Shown in pieces: positions 1 through 8,900 of a stretch of DNA of 64,000 nucleotides. The DNA lies in assembly GCA_937924505.1 (NCBI GenBank), contig CALDSR010000005.1, positions 1-64,000 on the forward strand, read 5' to 3'. Every line of letters starts with the position of its first letter. The stretch's first letter is position 1. A program made the position numbers and the translations under genes. The DNA is from an uncultured Granulosicoccus sp. (lineage in GTDB: Bacteria; Pseudomonadota; Gammaproteobacteria; Granulosicoccales; Granulosicoccaceae). A model generated the notes under the pieces. The model worked only from the letters and a program-made list of their open reading frames with translations, was not told the origin of the DNA and ran no database searches.

Positions 1-32
1 CACAAGCACCCATGTAAGTTACTTGATTCAAT

Positions 33-44
33 TGTAAAAGAGCG
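33..44 (-). promoter_or_regulatory. boxA antitermination element of the rRNA leader
   Basis: The minus strand reads CGCTCTTTTACA followed by ATTGAATCAAG. This matches the boxA consensus TGCTCTTTAACA that binds NusB/S10 in rRNA leaders, and the following motif fits the conserved sequence ahead of gammaproteobacterial 16S genes. Confidence 0.7.
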
Positions 45-86
45 GGCCGTACTTCGCGGAGCAATTCCGCTTGGCCGAGTTCGAGA

Positions 87-114
87 AGTTTACCACGTTC
101 TCTCACCCCGTCAA
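87..114 (-). promoter_or_regulatory. rrn P2: rRNA operon promoter P2 (proximal)
   Basis: A second minus-strand promoter has -35 TTGACG (109-114), a 16-bp spacer and -10 TAAACT (87-92). It lies about 135 bp downstream of P1, the tandem arrangement usual for rRNA operons. Transcription would start near 80, ahead of boxA. Confidence 0.65.
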
Positions 115-222
115 CATCGAATTTGAAAAAAATTCGCTCAACTTTCAAAGCCGGGTTACTTGGCTGCCAACCCTCACAAAGCGGCGGTCGCGAAGTAGCT
201 CATCATTGAAGCGAGGCGGCGA

Positions 223-250
223 AGTATAAGTCCCTCGGCGTAAAGGTCAA
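223..250 (-). promoter_or_regulatory. rrn P1: rRNA operon promoter P1 (distal)
   Basis: On the minus strand there is a -35 TTGACC (245-250), a 16-bp spacer and a -10 TATACT (223-228). A GC-rich discriminator (TCGCCGCC) follows, as is typical of stringently controlled rRNA promoters. An A/T-rich stretch with the palindrome TGAAATTAATTTCA (270-283) lies about 50-65 bases upstream of the expected start and could be part of an UP element. Transcription would start near 216. Confidence 0.7.
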
Positions 251-357
251 CCGCTTTTTCATCATTCGCTGAAATTAATTTCAAAGCGTGCGAATCGGAC
301 GCCCATCAGTGGGCTTTGAAACGTCTCGCCACACCATCGAGAAAAATTCAAAAAACC

Positions 358-1602
358 CTATTTTTGCAGCGAAATTCGAGCAATTCGACGCTTGCCAACT
401 TGAAGCACCAGGATCGTTCCTGCATGCAGCAACTGCTTACCGTCATCAGTCTTGTGCCCATCAATCTTGACCGCACCTGCCTTGATCATTCGGTGCGAGT
501 CGGATGTACCGCTGGTCAAGCCCGCATCGACCAGCAAATTGGCCAATGGCCGGCCGTCGCCCACGACAATGGACACGGTCTCGAGATCATCCGGGAGCTG
601 CCCGTGCTTGAAGCGATTGATGAAGGCTTCCTTGGCGGAAATCGCCGCCGTCTTGCCGTGATAGCGCTCGACAATTTCGAGTCCCAGTTCGAATTTTACA
701 TCGCGCGGGTTCATGCCCTCGATTATCGCTTGACGAAAAGCTTCGATTTCCTCGTTGCTTCTGAGGCTGATCAAGTCGAAATAACGCCACATGATGCCAT
801 CCGGGATGGACATCAATTTGCCGAACATGTCTTCTGGTGCGTCGTCCACTCCCACATAGTTATCGAGTGATTTGGACATTTTTTTGACGCCATCCAAACC
901 CTCTAGCAGCGGCATAGTCAGGACGATCTGCGGCTGCTGTCCGTTGCCCTTCTGCAACTCACGCCCCATTAACAAGTTAAATTTTTGATCGGTCCCGCCT
1001 AACTCGACATCCGCCCGCAAAGCCACCGAGTCATATCCCTGGACCATGGGATACAAGAACTCATGCAACGCTATCGGCTGCTGTTCACGGTAACGCTTGG
1101 CAAAATCGTCCCGCTCAAGCATGCGTGCGAGCGTCTGGCGCGAGGCCAGACGGATCAGGTCGCTTGCGCTCATCGGCCCGAACCACTCGGCATTGAACCT
1201 GACCTCCGTGCGCTCCGGGTCCAGAATCTTGTAAACCTGCTCCTTGTACGTTTGCGCATTGGCCAGGATCGCCTCGTCATCGAGCGGTGGGCGGGTGGCG
1301 TTGCGACCACTGGGATCGCCGATACGCCCGGTAAAATCGCCAATCAGAAAAATCACCTGATGCCCAAGGTCCTGAAACTGTCGCATTTTGTTCAGCAACA
1401 CCGTATGACCCAAATGCAGATCAGGGGCGGTCGGATCAAAGCCCGCCTTTATCCGCAATGGCCGCCCTTCTTTCAGGCGCTCCTTCAGATCGTCTGGCAC
1501 CAGTATTTCGTCAGCCCCCCGGGATATCAGCGCGATCTGATCATCGATCGGGGGGAAATCGCCTGCAGACAGGCCAGAATTGGAGGATGAAACGGAAGGC
1601 AT
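358..1602 (-). CDS. tyrS: Tyrosyl-tRNA synthetase
   Basis: This is a 414-residue class I aminoacyl-tRNA synthetase that charges tRNA-Tyr in the cytoplasm. The HIGH signature is HLGH (residues 63-66) and the KMSKS loop is K241-S245. An S4-like RNA-binding domain occupies the last 60 or so residues. The HLGH form and the position just ahead of an rRNA operon match the TyrZ-type enzyme of Pseudomonas rather than E. coli TyrS. The gene is divergent from the M23 peptidase gene, with 186 bp between the two starts. I see no convincing terminator between tyrS and the rRNA promoters, so read-through into the rRNA operon is possible. The ATG start gives the usual family length. Confidence 0.95.
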   Translation of the reverse strand: MPSVSSSNSGLSAGDFPPIDDQIALISRGADEILVPDDLKERLKEGRPLRIKAGFDPTAPDLHLGHTVLLNKMRQFQDLGHQVIFLIGDFTGRIGDPSGRNATRPPLDDEAILANAQTYKEQVYKILDPERTEVRFNAEWFGPMSASDLIRLASRQTLARMLERDDFAKRYREQQPIALHEFLYPMVQGYDSVALRADVELGGTDQKFNLLMGRELQKGNGQQPQIVLTMPLLEGLDGVKKMSKSLDNYVGVDDAPEDMFGKLMSIPDGIMWRYFDLISLRSNEEIEAFRQAIIEGMNPRDVKFELGLEIVERYHGKTAAISAKEAFINRFKHGQLPDDLETVSIVVGDGRPLANLLVDAGLTSGTSDSHRMIKAGAVKIDGHKTDDGKQLLHAGTILVLQVGKRRIARISLQK

Positions 1603-1788
1603 GATTCTTCAGGCTTAACGTATGAGTTGAGGAAGTGTAGAAAAGGTAAATTAAAGGTGCTGCAACAAGCGAAGCCTCCACCTTTTACGCAGGGTGTTCT
1701 ACAATTCCATGTCTTGGAGCGTCGCGGTAAGACTATAACGAAAATATATGCGCCCATCTTATAAACAACTAATTTACGGATTATTGCG

Positions 1789-3522
1789 TTGAGCAGCAAA
1801 AACGCCCCATTCCGCCCCCACTCAGTGGATTTTACTCACCCTCTGTTCAGCGCCGAGGCCGGTCACGGCAAGTCTGCTGGTTCCAGACTATTGGGTGGGT
1901 TAAAAAAACCGGCTCCGTTCAGCGTCTCGCGTCGCGCCGGTCGCAACGTATCTGCAGGCGCCGTGCGCCTGAACGCTGAACCGGAACCGTCATTTGGACA
2001 CTCGCGCAAGCTTACGGCGGCATTGGTCGCCATAGCAGGTGGCATTCTCTGGACAACCAGCAGCACAGGTACCGTCGAGGAAGCAGCCCCCAAGGTTGCC
2101 AGGATAGCAACCGTACTTCAGCCGACCTTCTTCTTCGATGATTCCAGTGATGCATTGAGCAACGCGGGGAATAGCCACTTTTTCAGAACTGCCATACCGG
2201 GTATCAATGACCTCGCTGATCACGACATCAACGATGGCGCGGCAGCACTCGCCGCCGAATTACCGCTGTTCGGTGAACTAGATGCCTTGACACCCGATGG
2301 ACGACCCGACGCCCCACGCACGGTAACCGTCTCCACACTCGTTAACCATCCTGCGTTGCAAGCGGTGAAACATCAGGCCGAGAGCCCGACGGGCGCGAAG
2401 AAAGACGTCGTCAAGGTTGCCGCTGGTAATACCTTGTCCGGCATTCTCAACGATCACGGCGTGAAGATAGACCACATGCCACAGCTACTGACAGACGATA
2501 TCGTCAAGAAGCACCTGTCAAACCTCAAGATTGGACAAGAATTGTCCATAACCCAGTTGCCCAACGGTGATTTTCATAGCCTGAGTGCGAAAGTAGGTAA
2601 AAACAAACGTATAACCATTCGTCGCTCGGCAAATGACTTTGCTGTCGCGTCCATCGATTTGCCAGTCGAGAAGGAGCGTGTCGTTACATCCGGCACTATC
2701 GAACAATCCTTGTATCTTGCAGCCGAACAAGCCAACCTGAAACAATCCACCATCATGGAGCTTGCGCGGATCTTCCAATGGGAACTCGATTTCGCTCGCG
2801 ACATACGCAAAGGTGATCACTTCAGCATCGTCTACGACCGGCTGTATCGCGAAGGCAGATACATTGGCGACGGTGATATTCTGGCCGCTGAATTTGTCCG
2901 TGGCGGCAGAACACATCGCGCTATTCGCTTTACCAACAATGAAGGCGAAACTGATTACTATTCACCAGATGGTCAATCGAAACGGCGTACTTTTTTGCGT
3001 CACCCGGTAGATGTGGTGCGCATAACCTCAAAGTTCGATCCAAATCGCATGCATCCGGTCCTGCACCAGATTCGTGCGCATCGCGGTGTTGACTACGGTG
3101 CACCACATGGGTCACCTATCTACGCTACGGCTGACGGGGTCATCGAATTTTCTGGTAGCAAATCCGCCTACGGCAAAACCGTTGTCCTGCAACATGGCGA
3201 GAACATCAGTACCCTGTATGCGCACATGTCACGCATCTCTGACAAATCCAAAGTTGGAAAACGCGTAAAGCAAGGTGATGTTATCGGTTACGTCGGCCGC
3301 ACAGGCCGTGTCACGGGCACACATCTGCACTATGAATTCCGCAAAAATAAAAAGCACGTTGATCCGTTGAAAATCGAATTACCGGCGGCCGCACCTATCG
3401 CGAAAGCCTACCGACAGGAACTCAAGGCCGTATCCGATGAAATGATTGCGCAGATGCGCAGTGTCATTCCAGGCACACAAGTACAGGAAGAACGTGTTGC
3501 TGCATTTGAAAAATCGGACTGA
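1789..3522 (+). CDS. M23 family metallopeptidase (cell-wall endopeptidase, MepM-like)
   Basis: This 577-residue protein probably cleaves peptide crosslinks of murein in the periplasm. The N-terminal 65 residues are basic, followed by a transmembrane anchor near residues 73-88. A LysM/OapA-like segment (near residue 210-245, GNTLSGIL) precedes a C-terminal lysostaphin-type domain. The zinc ligands and catalytic residues are visible as HRGVD (H431, D435) and HLH (H512, H514), so the enzyme should be active. The start is a TTG with no strong ribosome-binding site, and a GTG about 12 codons downstream is an alternative. In Pseudomonas the orthologue likewise sits divergent from tyrS and near erpA, but the anmK gene found between them there is absent here. 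Confidence 0.88.
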   Translation: MSSKNAPFRPHSVDFTHPLFSAEAGHGKSAGSRLLGGLKKPAPFSVSRRAGRNVSAGAVRLNAEPEPSFGHSRKLTAALVAIAGGILWTTSSTGTVEEAAPKVARIATVLQPTFFFDDSSDALSNAGNSHFFRTAIPGINDLADHDINDGAAALAAELPLFGELDALTPDGRPDAPRTVTVSTLVNHPALQAVKHQAESPTGAKKDVVKVAAGNTLSGILNDHGVKIDHMPQLLTDDIVKKHLSNLKIGQELSITQLPNGDFHSLSAKVGKNKRITIRRSANDFAVASIDLPVEKERVVTSGTIEQSLYLAAEQANLKQSTIMELARIFQWELDFARDIRKGDHFSIVYDRLYREGRYIGDGDILAAEFVRGGRTHRAIRFTNNEGETDYYSPDGQSKRRTFLRHPVDVVRITSKFDPNRMHPVLHQIRAHRGVDYGAPHGSPIYATADGVIEFSGSKSAYGKTVVLQHGENISTLYAHMSRISDKSKVGKRVKQGDVIGYVGRTGRVTGTHLHYEFRKNKKHVDPLKIELPAAAPIAKAYRQELKAVSDEMIAQMRSVIPGTQVQEERVAAFEKSD

Positions 3523-3681
3523 CACGCCTACATAAAGGCGCTGCACTGCGTGGATCGCGGCACAACGGTTCAATCTTCATGCGAGTTTCTGAGCCCAACC
3601 GTCGACCATGCGACGGGAGCTGTTCAGAGAAAACCGAGGCCCAGGCGATCAGTTGATCACGGCCCTCAAGCAGGCGCGACC

Positions 3682-4050
3682 TCAGACTGAGAACGAGGAT
3701 CCACACCCACAGGTAGTGGTAGCGTTCGGATTACGAATCACGAATTGCGACCCTTCGAGCCCCTCCGTGTAGTCGATTTCGGCACCGGTCAGGTACTGAA
3801 AGCTCATCGGGTCAATCAGCAACTTGACACCTTCTTTTTGAACTTCAGTGTCGCCTTCGTTAATGATCTCATCGAAGGTAAAACCATATTGAAACCCACT
3901 GCAGCCGCCACCTGAGACGAATACACGCAATTTGAGATCCGGGTTGCCTTCCTCGTCAATCAGCTCCTTGACCTTCAGCGCCGCGGCGTCGGTGAAGACA
4001 AGCGGATCGGGCATCTCGAAGTCGTCAATGCTGACTTCTTCTGCACTCAT
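3682..4050 (-). CDS. erpA: Iron-sulfur cluster insertion protein ErpA (A-type carrier)
   Basis: This 122-residue A-type carrier delivers Fe-S clusters to apo-enzymes, including isoprenoid-synthesis enzymes. The three ligand cysteines are all present: C50 in SGGGCSG, and C114 and C116 in the C-terminal CGCGSSF. The frame is open 11 codons further upstream, but the ATG at 4050 has a good AGAGG ribosome-binding site 9 bases ahead and gives the family length, so I chose it. The gene converges with the M23 peptidase gene. The 159 bp between their stops hold no gene that I recognise. Confidence 0.93.
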   Translation of the reverse strand: MSAEEVSIDDFEMPDPLVFTDAAALKVKELIDEEGNPDLKLRVFVSGGGCSGFQYGFTFDEIINEGDTEVQKEGVKLLIDPMSFQYLTGAEIDYTEGLEGSQFVIRNPNATTTCGCGSSFSV

Positions 4051-4136
4051 TTGGGAATTCCTCTCATTTGCATTTACATCCACCAGTTTACATGGCCGAC
4101 TAATTTAGTCAAGTATTTCGACACTCGGTTCCCCAC

Positions 4137-4772
4137 CTACCTGATCACATCTTCCCAGGCAAACTCGGCCTTGAAGTCCTTGTAAGCCTCGCCATTGGGG
4201 CGAACCATAATTTCGAGCTTTTGCGGCAAGAAATCCTCCATAACGGCAACCGGAACCTCGATCGTCTCAAAAAAGCGAAAATCAAAGCCGATATCCGTTT
4301 CGCCATTGGTCGCTGGCAGGACGAAACGTTCGACCTGCTCGTTCTTGACCCGGGCCAAGGACACCTGGAAGACACCGTTGACCGATTGACGGCCACGAGA
4401 CTGAATCAAGGTGATCGCCAGCATGTCGTCCGTAACGGCGACATTGTCGATACTCAATCCGCTGGGGGTCGAATCCGACGCGATGCGCCGATAGAGATCC
4501 AGTTCAGCCTGGTCATGATCTGTCAGGCGCTGCGCGTCAGCGAGACTCATCTGCAGTTGTCGAACCGTTTCTCTGGCGACATCACGTTCCCGGGTCACCG
4601 CATCGAGCGCTACCTGATGTTTTTCTGCTGCCGTCGATCCATCCGGCCCGGCTGCCGCCAACAACGGCTGCCGGTTCTCCACACCAAACTGATACCCCAA
4701 CAACGCGAAACAGAGAATTGCGACGATCGCCAGGGTCAAGGTCAATATCCTGGTGGGAGGCATAAGGTTCAT
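4137..4772 (-). CDS. DUF6776-like inner-membrane coiled-coil protein
   Basis: This is a 211-residue protein of unknown function. A transmembrane helix (residues 9-27) is followed by a heptad-rich, probably coiled-coil stretch (about 48-95) and a compact C-terminal domain predicted to lie in the periplasm. The ATG overlaps the TGA of argC by one base (TGATG), so the two are probably translationally coupled. A small membrane protein in the same place between argC and erpA exists in Pseudomonas. The family name is from memory. No catalytic motif is visible. Confidence 0.65.
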   Translation of the reverse strand: MNLMPPTRILTLTLAIVAILCFALLGYQFGVENRQPLLAAAGPDGSTAAEKHQVALDAVTRERDVARETVRQLQMSLADAQRLTDHDQAELDLYRRIASDSTPSGLSIDNVAVTDDMLAITLIQSRGRQSVNGVFQVSLARVKNEQVERFVLPATNGETDIGFDFRFFETIEVPVAVMEDFLPQKLEIMVRPNGEAYKDFKAEFAWEDVIR

Positions 4773-5815
4773 CAGGGCAACATTGCGGATAGTTCGAGTC
4801 CGGCAGTCTCGGAAAGTCCCAACATCAGATTCATGTTTTGTACCGCCTGACCCGCTGCACCTTTGACAAGGTTGTCTTCAACCGCCAGCACAACTACACG
4901 ATGTCGGTTCTGCGGCTTGTGAATCGCCAGTCGGCATACATTACTACCGCGCACAAAACGCGTCTCTGGATGGCTGCCCTGAGGCATGACATCGACAAAC
5001 GGTTCATCCATAAATCTGTCTTCAAACAGCGCCTGCAAGTCATCCACAGTCATATGTCGATGAGCTTCGTCAAGTTCCGCATATAACGTGGCATGGATTC
5101 CGCGAATGATCGGCAACAGATGCGGCGTAAAAGTCAGATCGACCACACCCTCGCTCATCGCTGACAGGCCCTGTTCGATCTCCGGCAAATGCCGATGACC
5201 CGCGACTGCATAGGCTTTGAAACTATCGCTCGCCTCAGCCAGCAACAAGGGCACTGACGCACCACGACCAGCGCCGGTAATGCCTGATTTCGCATCAGCG
5301 ATCAACGTTTCCGCATTGACCAGGCCCGCTTCGAGTAAAGGCAGGAAGCCAAGTTGCACGGTTGTCGGATAACACCCGGGATTGGCAACCAGCGACGCCT
5401 CCTTTATGGCGGCGCGATGGACTTCCGGCAAACCGTAGGCCGCGTCGGCCACCAGCTCGGGACAGGCATGCTTCATTCCGTACCAGTGCTCCCAGACGCT
5501 TATATCCTGCAAACGAAAATCAGCCGACAAATCAACCACCTTGGTGCCACGTGCCAGCAATGCTGATGCCTGTTGCATGGCAGTACCGTTCGGGGTTGCG
5601 AAGAACACCAGATCGCAATCGACATCACTGACATTGGACGGGTCAGAAAACACGATGTCACAAAAGCCACGAAGATTCGGGAACAGAGCATCAACGCGAT
5701 TACCAGCTTGCGCACGCGAACTGACAAACACGACGTCTACATCATCGCGCGGTGCCAGTAAGCGAAGCAATTCAACGCCCGTATAACCCGAACCACCAAT
5801 AATTCCAATACGCAT
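4772..5815 (-). CDS. argC: N-acetyl-gamma-glutamyl-phosphate reductase
   Basis: ArgC carries out the NADPH-dependent reduction of N-acetylglutamyl-5-phosphate to the semialdehyde, the third step of arginine synthesis. The 347-residue protein starts with the nucleotide-binding loop [10 protein letters not shown] (residues 4-13) and has the catalytic cysteine C148 in NPGCYPTT. The length is normal for the long form of the family. It is first in a short minus-strand unit with the DUF6776-like gene, and erpA follows 86 bp further on. No ARG-box-like operator was recognised upstream. Confidence 0.95.
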   Translation of the reverse strand: MRIGIIGGSGYTGVELLRLLAPRDDVDVVFVSSRAQAGNRVDALFPNLRGFCDIVFSDPSNVSDVDCDLVFFATPNGTAMQQASALLARGTKVVDLSADFRLQDISVWEHWYGMKHACPELVADAAYGLPEVHRAAIKEASLVANPGCYPTTVQLGFLPLLEAGLVNAETLIADAKSGITGAGRGASVPLLLAEASDSFKAYAVAGHRHLPEIEQGLSAMSEGVVDLTFTPHLLPIIRGIHATLYAELDEAHRHMTVDDLQALFEDRFMDEPFVDVMPQGSHPETRFVRGSNVCRLAIHKPQNRHRVVVLAVEDNLVKGAAGQAVQNMNLMLGLSETAGLELSAMLP

Positions 5816-5859
5816 GAATCGACCTTGTTACCCAATCAGCATTACGCAAACAACACCAC

Positions 5860-5877
5860 CCGCACAGCATTGTGCGG
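5860..5877 (-). terminator. Possible terminator hairpin after chpA
   Basis: A perfect 7-bp stem with a 4-base loop (CCGCACA-GCAT-TGTGCGG) lies 105 bp downstream of the chpA stop. On the minus strand it is followed by a T-rich but interrupted run. It could end the pil-chp transcript ahead of argC. The T-tract is weak, so confidence is modest. Confidence 0.35.
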
Positions 5878-5982
5878 TAATCAATTATGGCACCAAGTGA
5901 TAAACAGCGTTGTTATCTCTGACCAGTCGTGCTTGCGCGCTGCCCCACATCGATATCGAACTGATGCTGAGAGACCTTAGAA

Positions 5983-8900
5983 TCAGGCGATCGTCAAATC
6001 CGGCAAACGCAGACCGACTGCGGCCAGTGCCTCCTGAAGCTCGCGTTCTTTATACGGCTTGGCCAGGAATCGCCGCGCACCGAGCGCAGCCATACGGTCG
6101 CGGTCTGTCTTGTTGTCGCGGCTGCTTATAACAATCACGGGGGGGCGCGCATCGCCAAGTTCGCTGTTCAAACGTTCCAGTAGACCAAAACCATCCAGCC
6201 GCGGCATATCGATATCAATAATCAGTAAATCGGGCACACTGGTACTGACGCTGTCGAGCGCTTCCAGACCATCGCGTGCAAAACGAGTGGCAATACCCCA
6301 ACTTTGCAGCATGCTGTCCGCCGCTACCCGCAATGTCAGCGAGTCGTCAACCAGCAATGCCACTGGACGAAGGGCATCCCGTAAACGTCGCTGTGGCACG
6401 GTGCGTGATTCGGTCTTGTCGATAATGCGCGACATATCGAGAATTAAAACCTGACGGCCATCAGCGAGCACACTGCCACCAGAAAAACATTGGAGGCTGG
6501 CAAGTTGCGGGCCCAATGGCTGCATGATCAACTCTCGATAACCGATGACTGCATCAACCTCGAGAAGCAACTCATTACCATGCACCTTGATGATAACGCA
6601 GGGCTGCGCGGCACTGGCCGTGTGCAAGGCACCGGAACTTGCGCGTGACGAGGCAGCACCTTGACCCAGCAATTGCGACAACGCGACTGGCTTACGTTTA
6701 TCGTTCAGGTCGCGCCTATCGATGTCAGTCTCTACTGATTCAACGGCGGTCACCGGAAGAGCAAACAGCACCCCACGCGATTTCACCAGTACCGACTGGC
6801 TGACCACAAGCCGTTGCGGTACGCGCATGGTCACCACCGTACCATCACCCGCATTGGACACCAATTGTACCGTTCCACCCAGCTGCGCAACGCTTTGCTG
6901 CACAGCCGCAAGGCCCAGTCCGCGACCGGCCGCTTCATGCGCCTGGTTCAAGGTGCTGAAACCTGCGCGAAAGATTTCCCGTTGCATATCTGCTTGCGAT
7001 TCCAGTAATGCAAGTCCAGCGCTCTGTCGTTTTTCATTGATAGCCGCCAGATCAACCCCTGAACCATCGTCAGTCATTCTAAGCACAAGGTCAGTTCCAT
7101 CGAGTGATGCGTCGAGCGTCAATCGGCCGATATTGTGTTTGTTCTGTCTTTTCCGAATTGCGGGTGATTCGATGCCATGGACTACCGCATTTCGCACGAC
7201 ATGTTCGAGCGGTCCCAGTAGCTGGCGATAAAGCGTTCGATCAAGCGTAACGTCACCATTGTTGATTGTCAGTTCAACGTCCACGGCGGAACCATTCCTG
7301 CGCTCCACAGTACGTACCGCATCCCGCATCGCCTGACTCAGTCGCTCACGCGCTTCATCTATTCTGACCAGACGCGAACGTACAAGGCTTTGATGCAACG
7401 CTGTGCTGGCTCTGGATGCGAGTTGATGTTCGCTATCCACTTGATGCAAGGCCACGGACAGTGCTTCACGTGCCGCCTGTACATCGGCCAGCATCTCACG
7501 TACTGCAGCACTTGATTGTAATTGCGCGTCCAATCCACCCGGCAGAGAGGCCATGTGCTGCCAGCGAACAGCGGCTGTATCAAGATCTCGTGTGATTTCC
7601 TTGAGACGCAAAACATCTTCAGACACCTTGGCCTGATTGACGGAAAGTTCGGTTGCCAGATTCAGCAATTTATCGAATGTCGAGTCTTTCATCGGCGGCA
7701 TGGTGAAGCCGCCAGCACTACTGTCGGCTGCGACAGCTGTCTCTACCGGCGTCGCTTGCAACAACAGCAGCTCCGAGAGTTCTGCGCGCCCCGCATCAAG
7801 CGCCGCTAGTTGTTCATCGACATCATTGATTTTTTGCACCCGTTCTTCAAGCGCATGTGCCTGATCAGCAATCGCATGCTGACCTGCCATGCGTGCACTG
7901 CCCTTCAAGGTGTGCAGCACAGCGAGAGCGGCGATGGGGTCATGTGTGACGTCAGTCGCTTTGGAAAAATCGGTCAGTAGATCACGTGCTTCCTGGTCAA
8001 AAACTGCCGCCAAGGAATCAACTTCCGGCAGCACTTCACGACCACTTTCGGCCAGTACCGGCGTCGGTGCGGTTTCACGCAACAACAAAGGCATTCGTTG
8101 CTCTATGGCGATAATGCGAGCACTCACGTCCCCGCCGTTGCTCGATGTCTCAAGCCGCGCGCCCAAGGCTTCCACCAGCTCACCGATATACTCCGTCTCG
8201 ACCTGATCAAACTGTTCACCACGACGTTGTCTGTCCAGCGCGGCCCGTTGTAGCGGTTGTACCAAAGCAACAATATCGCTTGCGCCGACGGTCTGCGCAC
8301 TCCCAGTCAAGGTATGTAAGGCGCGCAACATGTTTTCTGTTGGCAGATTCAGTGTTGCACCCATCAATGCCTCGTCAACCGACGCCCCAAGCACATCTAT
8401 ATGCATCTGGCATTCGCGACGAAAGACATCCTGCAGTGTTTGATCTTCGGCGGTTCCCGCAACATCGTCCTTGAGCCTGGCCAAGTCAGCGACCAATGTA
8501 TCGAGTCCGCGCACTTCGTCCGAACCACCCTGACGTCGTGCCAGCAATTGAGGCAAAACTGCATGCACCTCTTCAAGCAGCGCAACATCTTCATCGGGTA
8601 CTGATTCCAGGCCTTCATGACGCGCCAGCAAGATACGTGATCGCGCAGCTATTTCCTGGACTTCACTGGCCTCCGATTCCTTTGCAAGGGTTTCCAGACG
8701 AGCAAACGACGCTGACAACGACGTTACAGCCTGTGTACCTTGAACATCGTCTTCACCATGCAAGGCCGACAAATTGCCGCCAATAACCGACATTTCGTTC
8801 AAGACCGCTGCCATGAACACATCATCATTGGCCGCTGGCTGCTCGGTAACTTTCAAATCATTTTCAAGCACAACCGCCAGCGCATCTTCCGCATCAACCA

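Larger units (their letters stand above)
1..216 (-). other. rRNA operon leader (5' part of pre-16S transcript, partial)
   Basis: Read on the minus strand, this stretch ends at the left edge with a boxA-like element and the motif GGGTGCTTGTG, which I recall from just before 16S rRNA genes in Pseudomonas. It carries no plausible open reading frame. The 16S gene itself must lie beyond position 1. The location, directly downstream of tyrS on the same strand, matches the tyrS (tyrZ) - rRNA arrangement of Pseudomonas. The upstream limit is inferred from the distal promoter at 223-250. Confidence 0.75.

Noticed and set aside
3464..3706. 80-residue minus-strand frame downstream of erpA, possible anmK remnant
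   Set aside because: The translated sequence has no AnmK motif that I recognise, and the frame overlaps both neighbouring genes.
4221..4850. 209-residue plus-strand frame opposite the DUF6776-like gene
   Set aside because: It lies antisense to a coupled gene downstream of argC and shows no domain or ribosome-binding site; it is a shadow frame.
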